DNA of 64,000 nucleotides. Origin: Neckera pumila (lineage: Eukaryota; Streptophyta; Bryopsida; Hypnales; Neckeraceae). Shown piece by piece: positions 1 to 11,570 of the stretch. The stretch covers positions 2,730,501 through 2,794,500 of the forward strand of contig OZ018413.1 of assembly GCA_963969595.1 (NCBI GenBank), given 5' to 3'. Under the pieces are notes generated by a model, which was given only the letters and a program-made list of their open reading frames with translations, was not told the DNA's origin and made no database searches. A program made the position numbers and the translations under genes. How positions within the stretch are numbered: position 1 is the stretch's first letter; every line of letters begins with the position of its first letter.

Positions 1-816
1 ATCTTTGGGCTGTAGATTTCTCCACAGCCCCGTCTTGAGTTTAGTGGCTCCTACATGCTAACAATTGGGGTTTCTGGGAATTCGTCGATCTAATGGGGAA
101 TTTGAAACCTAACCTAGGACCTGACATATGACTCTTTGTGACTTCCTAGGACCACTCTAGACATGTATCGCCACCTTCCACTGGGATTTAGCCCTGCTAG
201 GGCTATGTGACTAAAATCCTCTAAAACCCGCTATTTTGTGGTTTAGATCCTATTTCTAGGCGAGGTTTAGGGAAGTTTTAGGTATAAAATCAAAACTAGA
301 CCAAATACTATAATGGGTATGATACAACCCTATTTTGGTTCTACACTCTTTTCATGTCTTTTTGTATAATTTAACCTATTCTAAATTGCAAATTTCAAAA
401 AAATGAATTCCAAAGTTCCAAGTGACAATTTGGGAGCTCATAATGTGTAATTTTGGCTTTGCCTTTTCTCACAAAACCAAGGAAAATAATAGTATAAAGG
501 GTTTTACAGGAAAAGGTTTATGCAGTCTATCATTTATGTGACTAATGTCACTTTTCAAATAGAATCATGTTCTATAATCAAATATGCTTATTTTTGGACT
601 TTATAGTATTTTAACATTCTTATTTCCGAGAATGTAGATTTAGTTCTCTGTCCATTACCATATGCATGAGATACAATGTATGGCATTCCAATCCTACCTA
701 ATATTCTACAAGGTGATCAAATATTCTGGTCAAATGGTTCAAGTTTTGTCAAATTGTCATATGCAATTAATACTTCTATCACCTAATCATTTACAAGATA
801 GTACTTTTAAAAAAGT
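1..816. other. AT-rich sequence without a recognised gene
   Basis: I see no coding frame, RNA gene or clear element ends here. The stretch is AT-rich and carries only short runs of low-complexity sequence before the foldback that begins near position 817. Confidence 0.5.
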
Positions 817-1156
817 CATGGTTTTATATAATATTTAATTGAAAACAATTAATGATGAACTTTTTTAATTCAATTGTGAAGATATGTAGAGAATATCTAT
901 ATGCACATCTTACCTTCAACAAGCATCTCCTAAAAAAATTCCCAGCTCCCTCTATTACAATAAAAAAATATCTATTTTCCAAAATTAGGACATTGTCACG
1001 CCAACATGGAATTTTTTATAGAGGGAGCTGTGAATTTTTTTAGAAGATGCTTGTTGAAAGTAAGATGTGCGTATAGATATTTTCTACATATCTCTGCAAT
1101 TGAATTGAAAAAGTTCATCATTAATTGTTTTCAATAAAATATTATGTAAAACCATG
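817..1156. mobile_element. Foldback (long inverted repeat) element
   Basis: The two halves are near-perfect reverse complements. The left arm starts CATGGTTTTATA and runs through AACAATTAATGATGAAC and ATGCACATCTTACCTTCAACAAGC; the right arm mirrors these and ends TGTAAAACCATG. Pairing continues weakly outside both ends, in the TTTTAAAAAGT stretches. Only about 60 bp in the middle, around the AGGGAGCT motif pair, forms the loop region. No transposase is present, so this is a nonautonomous foldback or MITE. A single arm of the same family lies at about 60392-60490. Confidence 0.8.
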
Positions 1157-1354
1157 AAAATTGACTTTAAAAACTCACCAAAAATGGAGTTTTGCTTTTT
1201 TGAAGTTGAAATTTGGTATGCATGATTGGATTGAGTAGGAATGCAATGATCTAAAAGTTACACAAAATTTTTGATAAATAATGTTTGAAAATGGGGGCAT
1301 CTGTGTGGAAACAAAAGGGGTCGACAATACTTTTGTCCCCCCATTGTACAATAC

Positions 1355-2252
1355 ATTACAAAATTAGCCACATTTGGTTTGATAAAAAGTTCAATGTCAA
1401 GTATTAATGTGAATCAAGGCAACCTTGTCACTATTTCAAGGCTAATTAATCAGAAGAGGATTAGCTTATATATTAGCTTCTCCTCCTACCAAGCCCTTAG
1501 GGCAACCCCACACCTAGCTCGCGATAAAGGGGCGCCAAATGGCAAAAATCCATTGTTTGGCGTGCAGCCATATTAAATGAAGAGTCATGGCCCCACGGGA
1601 AGACTTGCCAAGTAGTCAAAAGGTGCTCCAAATTTCCTATTTTATTATTTTAGAAAGAATCTCTTCAACTTCTGAAGAGAACCTTTCAAAAGGTGAGACT
1701 CAAAACATTATTTAATAGCTTGGTGAGCCGCGTTCAAGAGTCTCCATTTGCCCATGCCTTCTTCATTTTTGGCCATGATCGGGCCTCTTTTTTCACTTGG
1801 CGTGCATGCCGTGGGGCAATTTTCAAGCCAGGGCCCACTCATTGCCCGTGTTGAGTGCCTTGGGCGAGTTGCTGTGGGGTTGCTCTTAGAGCCACCAGAA
1901 ACTACAGATCTGGACGTTCTTGGGTCGAGCAACTACGCATTATGTCTAGTGATGCTCTTGAGTCTCCAACTGTCAAAGCATTACTTCCGACTGAGGCTTA
2001 GGTCAAAAAGACCGGCGAGGCTTCGAAATGTATACTGAGAATGCAATACAATAAGTTTTATAAAATCAAACATTAATAATCGTAGCATTGATTATACCAG
2101 AAAACGCCATGATTCTCATTACTTTTCCATTGTTAATGCATGGTATTAAATTACCGACATACAGTATCCTGGATAGCAAGGATGAGGACAAGCTACACAT
2201 TCTCCATGGCTCCCAATCCCAACACTCACCAATAGAGTAATTTTGTGGACCC
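1355..2252. repeat. Segmental duplication copy A, interrupted by a MITE
   Basis: This segment aligns along its length with 7046-7578. Shared blocks include ATTACAAAATTAGC at the left edge, CTACAGATCTGGACGTTC, GCAACTACGCATTATGTC, CAGAAAACGCCATGATT and AATAGAGTAA near the right edge. Copy A is longer because a 386-bp element sits inside it at 1500-1885. No convincing coding frame is conserved between the copies, so the nature of the ancestral sequence is unknown. Confidence 0.85.
1500..1885. mobile_element. Harbinger/Tourist-like MITE with TTA target duplication
   Basis: The ends are GGGCAACCCCACA on the left and, reverse-complemented, GAGCAACCCCACA on the right. The element is flanked by TTA at 1497-1499 and TTA at 1886-1888. 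The duplicated segment at 7046-7578 lacks the insert and has a single TTA at 7190-7192, so the empty site is visible in the same window. A 3-bp TTA duplication is characteristic of PIF/Harbinger elements. There is no transposase. Confidence 0.85.
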
Positions 2253-2389
2253 TAAAATGCTAACTTCTGCATAACACAGATTCAGCATAAAACAAGAGCC
2301 GTTTGATACACCGACCCACATAAATGCGCACAGCAAACTTCCCAACAACCACCCTCTTCGAAATATTTACAGGTTGCGAGATGACTGAC

Positions 2390-3376
2390 CTAAGCGGATT
2401 TCTTGGCAAACTGGTCACGGTCGTGCTTGGTCGTATAGTCAATCGCCTGCCCCACGGCAACGATACCAAATTTGTTGATAGAAGGTTGGCTCCCGTAGTA
2501 ATGGTTCTTGATATGGTACATATTGACAGTGCCACCAATACCCGGGTTCTGGAACAAATCCTTGGTGTAGTTGAACAGATTCGGATACTCACGAATCAGC
2601 TTCTTGTTGCACTTGAAGTGGACCACGTAGACTTCATCAAACCGGATGAGCGTCATGAACAAGCGGATATCCGCTTCCGTCAGTTCATCCCCCGCAAGGT
2701 ACCGCTGCTTGGCAAGAATCCCCTCGCACTTGTCCAACGCTGCGAACAATTGCTCAAACGCTTCCTCGTAAGGCTTCTGCGCGGTGGCGAATCCACACCG
2801 GTAGACGCCATTGTTGATATTGCTGTACGTCAAGCTGTTAACCTCCTCGATGTTAGCTTTCAATTTCTGAGGATACATCTCCACCTCCGGATGCTTCGCA
2901 AACGCGTTGAACTCGTCGTTGAACATCTTGGTGATCTCGGAGCTTTCGTTGTTGACAATGCGCTTCGTCTTGGTGTCCCACAGCACGGGCACGGTGTATT
3001 TCCCCGAGTACTCCGAGCTCGCAAGCTCGTAAAGCTCCCGGACAGACTTCGCCCCGTAGAAAGGGTCGGGGGTCGCGCCCGGGACTTCGTCGGGCTTGGA
3101 AGGGAACATCCAGCCCCAGTGCTCGTCCACGCCCGGCTTCGTCTGGCCCCATCGCGGTTTCACCACAGAGACGCCGATGGCGTGCTCCAGGCCCTTCAGC
3201 TTCAGGAAGCTGAGGCAACGCGATGCCCACGGGCATGCATAGGAAATGTAGAGGTGGTATCGCCCTTCCTCAGGGGGAAACTCCGCACCGGGAGCACTGG
3301 AGATGAAATGGCGAAAGGAAGACTCTGTGCGCTTGAACTCACCCTCGAGAGTCTCGTCCAAAGCTGTCCTCGCCAT
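2390..3376 (-). CDS. Glutathionyl-hydroquinone reductase (ECM4/YqjG-type GST)
   Basis: A single open frame encodes 328 residues. Proteins of this family reduce glutathionyl-hydroquinones using glutathione and a catalytic cysteine. The start at 3376 (MARTALDETL) is chosen because the frame upstream has no ATG and known members begin near this point. Visible features are the thioredoxin-like N-terminal half with the catalytic CPWA motif (Cys48), the cis-proline strand VPVLWD (residues 129-134), the NNESSEI glutathione-binding loop (142-148), and a helical GST C-terminal half containing TEADIRLF and RFDEVYVVHFKCNKK. The NYTKDLFQ and HIKNHYYGS blocks near the end are typical of plant members. No targeting peptide is obvious, so a cytosolic location is inferred. 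There is no intron in the coding region, and the gene is clearly richer in G+C than its surroundings. It appears intact. Confidence 0.95.
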   Translation of the reverse strand: MARTALDETLEGEFKRTESSFRHFISSAPGAEFPPEEGRYHLYISYACPWASRCLSFLKLKGLEHAIGVSVVKPRWGQTKPGVDEHWGWMFPSKPDEVPGATPDPFYGAKSVRELYELASSEYSGKYTVPVLWDTKTKRIVNNESSEITKMFNDEFNAFAKHPEVEMYPQKLKANIEEVNSLTYSNINNGVYRCGFATAQKPYEEAFEQLFAALDKCEGILAKQRYLAGDELTEADIRLFMTLIRFDEVYVVHFKCNKKLIREYPNLFNYTKDLFQNPGIGGTVNMYHIKNHYYGSQPSINKFGIVAVGQAIDYTTKHDRDQFAKKSA

Positions 3377-4150
3377 TGTGAATGTTCGGATGTCGCCTTG
3401 CGTCTGCACTCCGAATCCTGAAACCCACAAGTAGCACTACTGTCAATTTACGCTTCGAAACATTACAACGAGACCACTCGTGAACCTCTCATTGGCGATT
3501 GAACTCTACCCTTGGAAGCGAGGAGTACAGTTTCGAAGCATGGCGAAAATCACGAATCTCGCCCTGCGTCACCCCCGACCGATGTTCCAAAATTGCAAGA
3601 ATCTCTCCCAACAAGAATCTCCCACGCGATCCAACATCCGCTACTCAAATCAGTCAACTACAAATCACGTCAAATCCCTCGATCGAAAGACCACCGTGAC
3701 CCAGCTAGAGTGACCCATTCGGACGATTTCGCCACCAACACTCGCCATCCATGACGCGAGTCACAGATCTTCGAAACCCAACCACATGCCCGAATCTACA
3801 AACAGGCTCCACTTGTCAAACCCACCTGTGATTCACCACTTCAGTCGGTGTTCCGTTGAAGCAAGCTCACAATACCGAAATCACGCGAGGTCGGAGTTAC
3901 CAGATGCTCACAGCATGCAGACACAGAATTGAGCATCCAAAACTCACACTTTATAAATACAGAACTGGAAATTGGGTGAAGGAACTCACCGTGTGAATTT
4001 CCTCCGGCGGCCGGCTATCACCAATTCCGACGAAGCGTACCATCGCGTGACATATGAAATGAGGGCAATAAGTACGTTGTCCGGAACGTACGTTGACCGG
4101 GAGAGGGGGGTGAGTTGAAAAGTGAGCGCAGGGTTTTTTTTTAGGCAATT
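3377..4150 (-). promoter_or_regulatory. Presumed 5' region of the reductase gene
   Basis: This stretch lies directly upstream of the minus-strand reductase and has balanced base composition compared with the AT-rich sequence beyond about 4150. It contains only short overlapping frames without recognisable products. A TATA-like TTTATAAA lies at about 3950-3958, but its distance from the start codon makes its role uncertain. The assignment is by position only. Confidence 0.3.
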
Positions 4151-4750
4151 AAATTCCCAATTTCCTAAAAAACAATGTGCAGCTTCAAGCCTATAGAATA
4201 AAAAGGGGTAAATGTGTAAAAGAAATGTCAAATTGTAATGATAGCCATGCACATTATTGCCATAATGCTTCCAAAACCTCAATTCACCCATCGTACAGAG
4301 CCAGCATATACAAAAATTGCATACAAAAATAACATATTCAAAATTGCATACTCTAAATTGGCCTCCTTTAATTCAAACCCCCAAAATGAAGGAGCCACAA
4401 AACTCATAACCTTTTTAAAAGAAAGACCACATAATCATTTGTCTAAAAAAAAACCCAAAAAAAATAGAATGAACGTGAGACAAAAGGAGGGGGCAACTTC
4501 CTGGGAATGAGTGAGATTAACCTTTAGCACTTGAATCCTTCCTTGAATTTTTACATTTTTTTTTCTTATATCTTCATAATTATTTATTATTTTCTTCAAT
4601 TCCTCTTAATAAAAGCGTGGTTTTTTAAAAGTCAAGCACTGGTTTGGATGAATGAAAGTTTTTGTGTCAAAAAAGTCCATAGAACCTCCCTATTCATCAT
4701 TCAAATTTCAGATGTCAAAACGCTAACGTATGAATTGATTACTTGCATTA

Positions 4751-5154
4751 GGGGTAGTCATACCTTCTCCACTGTATCAAAATTCTCTAAAAAATGAGAA
4801 AAAAGAAGAGGCAATGGGGAGCCTGAATTCATGAAGAAGGTGTAACATCCCTTTTTGGTGTGTCGAGCGTGGAGAATTGAAAACCTGCTAATGGTTTTAC
4901 TTGCGCGACTGGATCGACAGTCTCCAAGGTGAGATTGGAGGTTGGAGTGAAAGCAGCAACTTGTGATAACAAAATTCACTCGCTAAAGCTTTGCGACGCC
5001 CATTATTCACCTCTAGAGGAGAATAATGGACAACGCGAAGCTTTCACAAGAGCAATATATTCTATCTTGGAGAGGCGATGGAAAGCTAATTGGGAGCCGC
5101 TACGCCCCCATTTGCAGGAGGATTTTTGTGCCGTGAAGAAGGTGTGACTACCCC
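4751..5154. mobile_element. TA-flanked MITE, ends GGGGTAGTCA
   Basis: The left end reads GGGGTAGTCATACCTTCT and the right end, reverse-complemented, reads GGGGTAGTCACACCTTCT. The element is flanked by TA on both sides (4749-4750 and 5155-5156). The two ends continue to pair as TTCYCCAC/TTCTTCAC. The size is 404 bp and there is no transposase. TA duplication fits a Tc1/mariner (Stowaway-like) origin, which is an inference. Confidence 0.65.
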
Positions 5155-5331
5155 TATTGTTTGGGCCATGCGAGAGCTGCCATGACTTTGGTAGTTTGGA
5201 GAGCACATTGGAGGTCTTAAACAAGCGAGGCTGAACCTGGACGTCATGAATCTGGACGGCATGAACCTGGATGTCACACTAGAAAACCCATTGATAGGAC
5301 AATGTAAGAACTCCGGAGCTCTAAACGGGGG

Positions 5332-5414
5332 TCTTGTATTCAACGTGTAACTTCACCCCCTCCAAATCTTAAAACAGAAATTTCAGGGTGTGAAGTTGCA
5401 TGTTGAAAATAAGA
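5332..5414. repeat. Short imperfect hairpin
   Basis: GTCTTGTATTCAACGTGTAACTTCACCC pairs with GGGTGTGAAGTTGCATGTTGAAAATAAGAC (paraphrased arms of about 28 bp). It could be a very small MITE or an end remnant. No flanking duplication is evident. Confidence 0.5.
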
Positions 5415-7045
5415 CCTCCCGGTCTTCCTGTGTAAGAATTTGACCTTATACAACACAAGGAACAATTCAAACTATTGTGAGGTCCGGAGCATATGCTGGA
5501 AATGTTGTCAGATTACTTGTGTATAATCGGAAGAATACAGGATCGTATTTGAATCTGTGATAGTGAATCGATCACGTATACCAGGAATGTGTACAGTACA
5601 ACTCGGCTGAATCCTGTAAAGAAGTTAACAAACAAACCGACGTAGATATTTTTGAAGAAGAATTGTCAAGTTTGTTTATTGAAACATCTCTGGACCTTCA
5701 GAGTATATATGAGAGGGTTCCATGAAATCCCGATTTCAAAAATTATGACAAAATGAATTGTTCGTTGCATGATGTAAAGGTCGATATTGCAGTGGTGGTA
5801 CGTGACATATAATTATCCATCTGAATCGAAAGGATCCAACTCAAGTTAAGTACAGACTTTTTTAACTTTTCACTTGTACCTTAAGTTTTTAGTTTTAGAA
5901 AGCAGAGTATTTGCAAGGGTGGACGTCGCTTCTTACCACCACACACTGTAGTAGTGATAGAACGTCGAAAGTAGCGGTGGGTGGCGCCAAAAGCACTCAA
6001 CTCAGCATGTGCCCAACGCTGGTGAGCTTGTTCACATAATTCAAAATTTCTCACACTCGTTGTTGAAGAGAGGCGACGCCTTGTGCTCGCAAAGTTGATG
6101 ATTCATTGAAGTATTCCATTGTGTAGAAGGCTAATTGCACCTCTGCAAACTCAATTTTCGACCGAATGAAGCATTGGAGTTGGACGATGAGATGAAATTC
6201 AGCAGTGGAGTGTTCTATGAAGAGTAACGTCAACCAGTTTGCCCAACAAAACCCTCATAAACCACAATGGTCTCTCAACTCTAAAGCCCACTTTTTCTGA
6301 AGCATTTCTCTACAGAATTCCGCTTCATTACAATTTTTCTCCTGGAGGCATTCAACAATGAGACACAAGCTCAAGAGTCATAGCTGAAGTTCCAAATATT
6401 CTAACCTTTGCTTCTCAACTTTCATTGGAACGCGTGAGGCAACCGCAACATTCACAATAATGAGCTCACAATTTTACTACTATAAAGAGGTGCACAAATT
6501 ACATTGGAACTGCGGATACTGAATAGATTGAATCAAAAGATTCACTTTGCACCATGAAAATCAGGCAATGGTGTGAATGAAGTATGAAGAGCGAAAAAGC
6601 CATTACGTTCTTTACCAATTGTATTGATCCCTTCTGAAATCTGATACACAAGAGGCAAGAAACGTGGAAAGTACTTATGTCAAGCTATCTTCCAAGATCC
6701 CTTCCGGATACCTCCGCTTTCAAGCATTCGCCAAAATAAAGTTGCAAACAAGACATAAGCACAAACAAATTTTCTACTTCAATTTATTAACAAGGGACAA
6801 TTCAAGCCTGGTAAAAAATGCCATGTATTTGACAAAGAGTGTCCCACCAAAGCTAAGAACTTTGTTTTAGATCGTCCACCACATACTTAAAAATGCCATT
6901 CACTGCACAATTTGGTTCAGTGGGTGTGACCGACATATTGCTCACCTGAGTATTAAGCAGAAGCTTGAGACCCAAGACTTCCAGCTGCACATTCCAGGTG
7001 TGCAGAGTATTGCATCTGTAACACCACAGGTCAGATATAACTTCT
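5415..7045. other. Intergenic sequence without a supported gene
   Basis: Frames here are short and resemble nothing I recognise. I see no element ends with matching flanks. Confidence 0.4.
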
Positions 7046-7578
7046 ATTACAAAATTAGCTACATTTGGTTTCATAAAAAGTTCAGTAATGTCAAGTCTGT
7101 TGTGAATCACGGCAACATTGTCACTATCTCAGGGCTAGTCAGAACAGGATTAGCTTATAATCAGAAACCCTTCTCCTCCTACAAAGCCCTTAGATCCACC
7201 AAAAACTACAGATCTGGACGTTCTTGAGTAGAGCAACTACGCATTATGTCTAGTGATGCTCTTGAGTCTCCAACTCTCAAAGCATTAACTAGTACCGAGG
7301 TTCACGTCAAAAAGACCGGCAAGGCTTCGGAATGTACACTCAGACTGCAATACAATGAGTTTTATATATGAAATCAAACAATCACAATCGTAGCATTGAT
7401 AATACCAGAAAACGCCATGATTGTCATTACCTTTCCCTTGTTAATGCATGACATTAAATTACCGATATACAGTATCCTGGATAGCAAGGCTGAGGACAAG
7501 ATCGAAGAAGCTACACATTCTCCATGGAGGCTACTCCTCCCAATCCCAACACCCACCAATAGAGTAACTTTGTGGACC
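7046..7578. repeat. Segmental duplication copy B (empty site)
   Basis: This is the partner of 1355-2252, diverged by scattered substitutions and small indels. It lacks the 386-bp MITE and keeps the single TTA target at 7190-7192. It also has a short extra stretch near CAAGATCGAAGAAGC relative to copy A. No gene is supported in it. Confidence 0.85.
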
Positions 7579-8053
7579 CGAAGTGGTGATTTTCATGTTA
7601 TAAGGTGGTTAACAAGCTGACTAATTACTCTCACGTACTCGGGCAAGGTGTAACCAGCAACAATCAATTCAATACAGTGCCAATACGGCAATGGACAACA
7701 CTTTAATGATTAGGTACCCAAATTGCCATGTCGACATCTCATTCCATTCAAGAAGGAACTATTCAAAGATCCACCAAAAGTTTTACAGTAATCGACAATG
7801 CAAACACTCTGTAAAACCTGGAATGTCAAACTTAGCTCTGGCTACTCGATATTGCAATTCCTAAACCTTGGAGACATGACCTGCAAACTCCGTGCCTTCA
7901 GTAATAACCTTGTTGTGAAATGCTAGAAAGGAATGAAAGTCCCAATCTTCTACACCGCATACACTGAAATATCAAGGCGACAGGGGCATTTCTTCTATGG
8001 AGGAGTGAGAACTCTTTGAAGTATTAGTGACCGTCGCAACTGGGAGTACTCAT

Positions 8054-8126
8054 GGTCGCGTGGCCTAATGGATAAGGCGCTCGCCTCCGGAGCGGGAGAT
8101 TGTGGGTTCGAGTCCCACCGTGATCG
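8054..8126 (+). tRNA. tRNA-Arg (anticodon CCG)
   Basis: A full cloverleaf can be drawn. The acceptor stem GGTCGCG pairs with CGTGATC, with two G-U pairs and discriminator G. The D stem is GCC/GGC around TAATGGATAA. The anticodon stem is CTCGC/GCGGG with loop CTCCGGA, giving anticodon CCG. The variable loop is AGATT and the T arm is GTGGG-TTCGAGT-CCCAC. The internal A box (TGGCCTAATGG) and B box (GGTTCGAGTCC) for RNA polymerase III are intact. There is no intron and no encoded CCA, as expected for a eukaryotic nuclear tRNA. Confidence 0.95.
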
Positions 8127-8141
8127 TGTCTTCTGCAATAC

Positions 8142-8157
8142 TAGCTTTTATTTTTTC
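8142..8157 (+). terminator. T-rich polymerase III termination signal
   Basis: Runs of four and six T residues follow the tRNA by about 20-30 bp, which is the usual arrangement for RNA polymerase III termination. Confidence 0.6.
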
Positions 8158-10866
8158 CCCGAATGAGAAATTGCCTCAAATGTCTTGGCATGACATAGAA
8201 ACAGCAGTTGTTCTCACTACCGGTATTCGGGTGTTGACAGCAAAGTTCCTTCATTTTATTGGCTAGATTAGGGCTCATTCTGTGTGTAAGTTGCCCCATT
8301 CAACCTCGCAATCTGCACCCAATGGGATTGGAATCATTGTCCAAAGTGTTGCCCAAGAATCAAAAACAACCAATGGTAAACAACTAAGCACAAAAACACA
8401 TTCTAGTAAACACTGATGTGCCCAAAGCCCTTGGGTCCCTTGTTTGGAGAAGGAGCCAACTAAATTTGTATACAACTATGAGTTGTGGTAGCATTTCAAA
8501 AAAGCACAGAGTTGAAACACGAATTCAAATGCAATTCAGAAAACGAATTGACATGTGTTGAATGTACATGGACCAGAAAGGAATCACAATTCAAGGTGGG
8601 TTACAAAGAGGGGTTTCAAATCAATACACACAATGATTTTTCGAACACCTCTAGATATTATGTTCAATACTTTCCTACCTCAATACTTCACTAAAGTTGA
8701 AACCAAAACTGAAGGTCTGACTCTCTCTTCAATTACTTATCAATAGCCTTACACACTATGGAGATCTCTTCAATTACTTATCAAGAGCCTTACACAACAT
8801 GGAGATGCCACTCAAAAGAGATGCTTCCCCCAGTACATATTGGCATCATTTCCTCTCATTCAAGGAAATTGCTCAATTGCTCTCATTGCCGAGACACAAT
8901 GCAGGCAGGCTCCATGAACTGGGGCAATTTGCATCGAGGGCCAGTTCACCGTCAGAGAGACGACATGATGAAAATCATGCACCAAGTAGACTGCACTTTT
9001 GAATTGAATTGAATTGAATTGAATTCATAGGCAGTGTTCGGAATCTGGACGAGGAGCCATTCATGAATTTATGAATCGTGACATCAGCTTGGTGGTGACG
9101 TCATCTTGCAGGGTCAAAGGTCCACCCGGTCCACCCACCACTGGACCCAGCAGGGCAGCTAAGGTTCCGATTTGAAATGATGCAGAGTGCAAGTGGACAA
9201 ATGATTTCGTACTCATACATGATCTGCAGAAGAATGCAGAAGAATGCAGAAGAATGAATAACAGAGGAGAGTAAGTTCACCGGCAGACCTGCAATAACAG
9301 CTGCCATGCCCCCAAGGTAAGTTACCCTGTAAGGCCGCAGCCCCTATGACCAAGGTAGTCACCAAAATTCTGCGATTATTGAACCAATAGGTGCATTGTT
9401 TTTTTCTACAGTTAACAATCAAGTCATCCATTGGACCACTTTGGTCCATAGCGTCCTTACAAGGTTAAAGTAATTTGCTCTTAAAGCAACTTTTTAAGGG
9501 TTTATCAATTGCCTTTTAGGTGGAAGCTAAATTCCTTGAAACAATTTTCTGTAAATTTTCATAGAAAGAAATAGAATTGACATCTAATCTGAAATCATTT
9601 CATATTTTTTGGACCTTCCCTTGTGGAATTGATTACGTATTTGTGAAGTTGAAAGGGAGTGGTCACTACAATTGGTACCACCTCCTGAAATGTACACATT
9701 TGGTACCTTGATGAAAGCCAAAAATGTACCTCTGTGTTAGTGGAGCGACCCTACCATACTGGGCGACCGGCGACGATTCAGCAGACATGGATGGGGTCAG
9801 GTGGGTCGAGTTGACCACCAACCGCAAATTTAGGGTTTTTCTGATTTTATTTTTGGACACGGATGGAACCAAAAGCCCATTGCTATGCAACAACCCATAT
9901 TCTAATTTTTCCTTTTGACCCGCGCATTCAGCTGAGGTGAAGGGAGAACACACCCGGCGTGCGCTCCATGTGAAACGCCCATACTCTCATGTGACTTCCC
10001 TGCGATTTTGTGTGGAGTCCCTTGTGATGAGTTGCTTCGAATAACTTAACCCATAAACGTCGCCGCGGCCATTTTCTGGTCGATGAATGAGAGAGAATTC
10101 TTCGGTGTAGGACAGTACAACAATTATTCATTCTCAGGAATTTGTGTGGAAAGGGGAGATCTTCTACAGTAGCTTGACTTCCAATAAATACTTTTGGATT
10201 TTCTAATGTAGATGGTGTCAGGATGGTTTCCAGGGTTACCTCTGCGTCCTTTAAGGGTTAACCCAGGTGGCCAGGAATTGCTGGGCTCTGATCCTGAGAT
10301 TTAGCAGAAGTGGAGATCACATTGCCTCATCTGTTGGGGTGTTTGCATGGTCAATATTTTGCCCTGACGGCATTAATTTTCGTTATTGCAAACCCCGGCC
10401 TCTTGAATCGAAAATCTACCAAATGACTCCGAGAAGATTCGAAATTTGTTTTTATGGTCTTCTGATGAGACATTTCCCTAGTAATTGGCACGTTGTTTCA
10501 ACCTCCGACTTGGTTGAAACAACCTCCAATGTCTTTTTTACAGTTGCTCCATCAAGGAGCTTACGCTACACTAATATGAGATGTAGTGTTTGCAACATTA
10601 CTTCCAAAACTCTAACTCAATGGCCACATTGGCAACAATGTTGCTATTGTTACCATACTAAATGTCAATATGAACACCCTAATTGTCAACGAAATTTCTG
10701 CCCAATAAAACTAAATTACTATCGAAATAGTTCCTCCTACAACGCGAATACTATTTGTCAACTACTTAAATAAGAATGAGTGAGTTTAATGATAGGGTAC
10801 CATAACACTAAATTTCAGTACTAGTGGGGTGCTCAATGCAAGAGATTCCTGGTAGCTCATGAATCA
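8158..10866. other. Intergenic sequence, no supported gene
   Basis: Frames up to 168 codons occur (10267-10773 on the plus strand), but that product is unlike any family I know and has an unusual, cysteine-scattered composition. A simple repeat lies at 9001-9025. I leave the rest unassigned. Confidence 0.4.
9001..9025. repeat. (GAATT)5 microsatellite
   Basis: Five perfect tandem copies of GAATT are visible. Confidence 0.95.
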
Positions 10867-10878
10867 TGACGCAGTACA

Positions 10879-11178
10879 CTACTTGAAACTGTTGCCACAA
10901 AGTCTCCACGTGGGGAGGAAGAAGCTACCAATTGTAGCTATTCGATCTGTAGCTTTTGCCTGCAGAGAACTTGCAAATAGGAACATGGACGATAATGCAC
11001 AGATTAGAATGGCCTGCAGTGGAACCAATCGATATCGATCCTCCAGTCCGGGATAAGAAGCCCACGAATCTGATACCTTCAATTCTCTGTGATCGGCGTG
11101 CTTTGTTTGCAGGCTTCCTCCACAAATGGTTTGCAGGGAAATCATGGAGGTGATCCATACGGTGGTGTTCACTAACAT
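10879..11178 (-). CDS. Possible 3' exon with a membrane segment
   Basis: The minus-strand frame contains a hydrophobic run (AILICALSSMFLFASSL) followed by a short polar tail and a stop. It lies downstream, on the same strand, of the leader exon at 12763-12957 and of a gene-like frame at 11352-11570. I cannot show that the three belong to one gene, because no splice phases could be matched confidently. Confidence 0.2.
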   Translation of the reverse strand: MLVNTTVWITSMISLQTICGGSLQTKHADHRELKVSDSWASYPGLEDRYRLVPLQAILICALSSMFLFASSLQAKATDRIATIGSFFLPTWRLCGNSFK

Positions 11179-11351
11179 TGAATGTGCTCAGCAATATATT
11201 GGAGGAAATTTACGTGGAAACGCATGATCGCTCTAAAGCTTACCCTTAACAAACTGATTGAAAAAGGTGAGGTATATTAATTGATGACAGATTTCAAAAT
11301 CTCCAGTGAGCACATATGGACGTGAACATGAGTAACATACATTATAAGCAA

Positions 11352-11570
11352 CTACGTAATATATAATTCCGGTCTACTCTGACTTGCATTCTTGCAGGCG
11401 ATGACAACTTCGATCAGGTGCACGGGGTCCTTGGCTATGACCATTGTCCAACTACTCCAAGGTCCGATACCTCCAGCTCGCTTTCCCAACTTGTGCAAGA
11501 GTGGGCTGGCTGTTCCTGCACATGAACAAGGGTGCAGATAATTAAGCATTAAATGGAAAGGGCATTTCAA
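11352..11570 (-). CDS. Possible internal exon, unidentified
   Basis: The minus-strand frame contains LGKRAGGIGPWSSWTMVIAKD and then PVHLIEVVIACKNA, whose composition resembles ordinary coding sequence more than the surrounding frames do. It is unrecognised. It could be an exon of the gene that starts at the 12957 leader exon. Confidence 0.22.
   Translation of the reverse strand: MKCPFHLMLNYLHPCSCAGTASPLLHKLGKRAGGIGPWSSWTMVIAKDPVHLIEVVIACKNASQSRPELYIT

Noticed and set aside
2260..2592. Minus-strand 110-codon frame overlapping the reductase 3' end
   Set aside because: Out of frame with the conserved reductase end and without features of its own.
2324..3421. A 365-codon plus-strand frame over the reductase gene
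   Set aside because: It is the antisense shadow of the GC-rich reductase, whose own frame has clear family motifs; the antisense product resembles nothing.
10267..10773. A 168-codon plus-strand frame
   Set aside because: No recognisable domain or repeat, irregular composition and no splice or context support. Length alone is not enough in this sequence.
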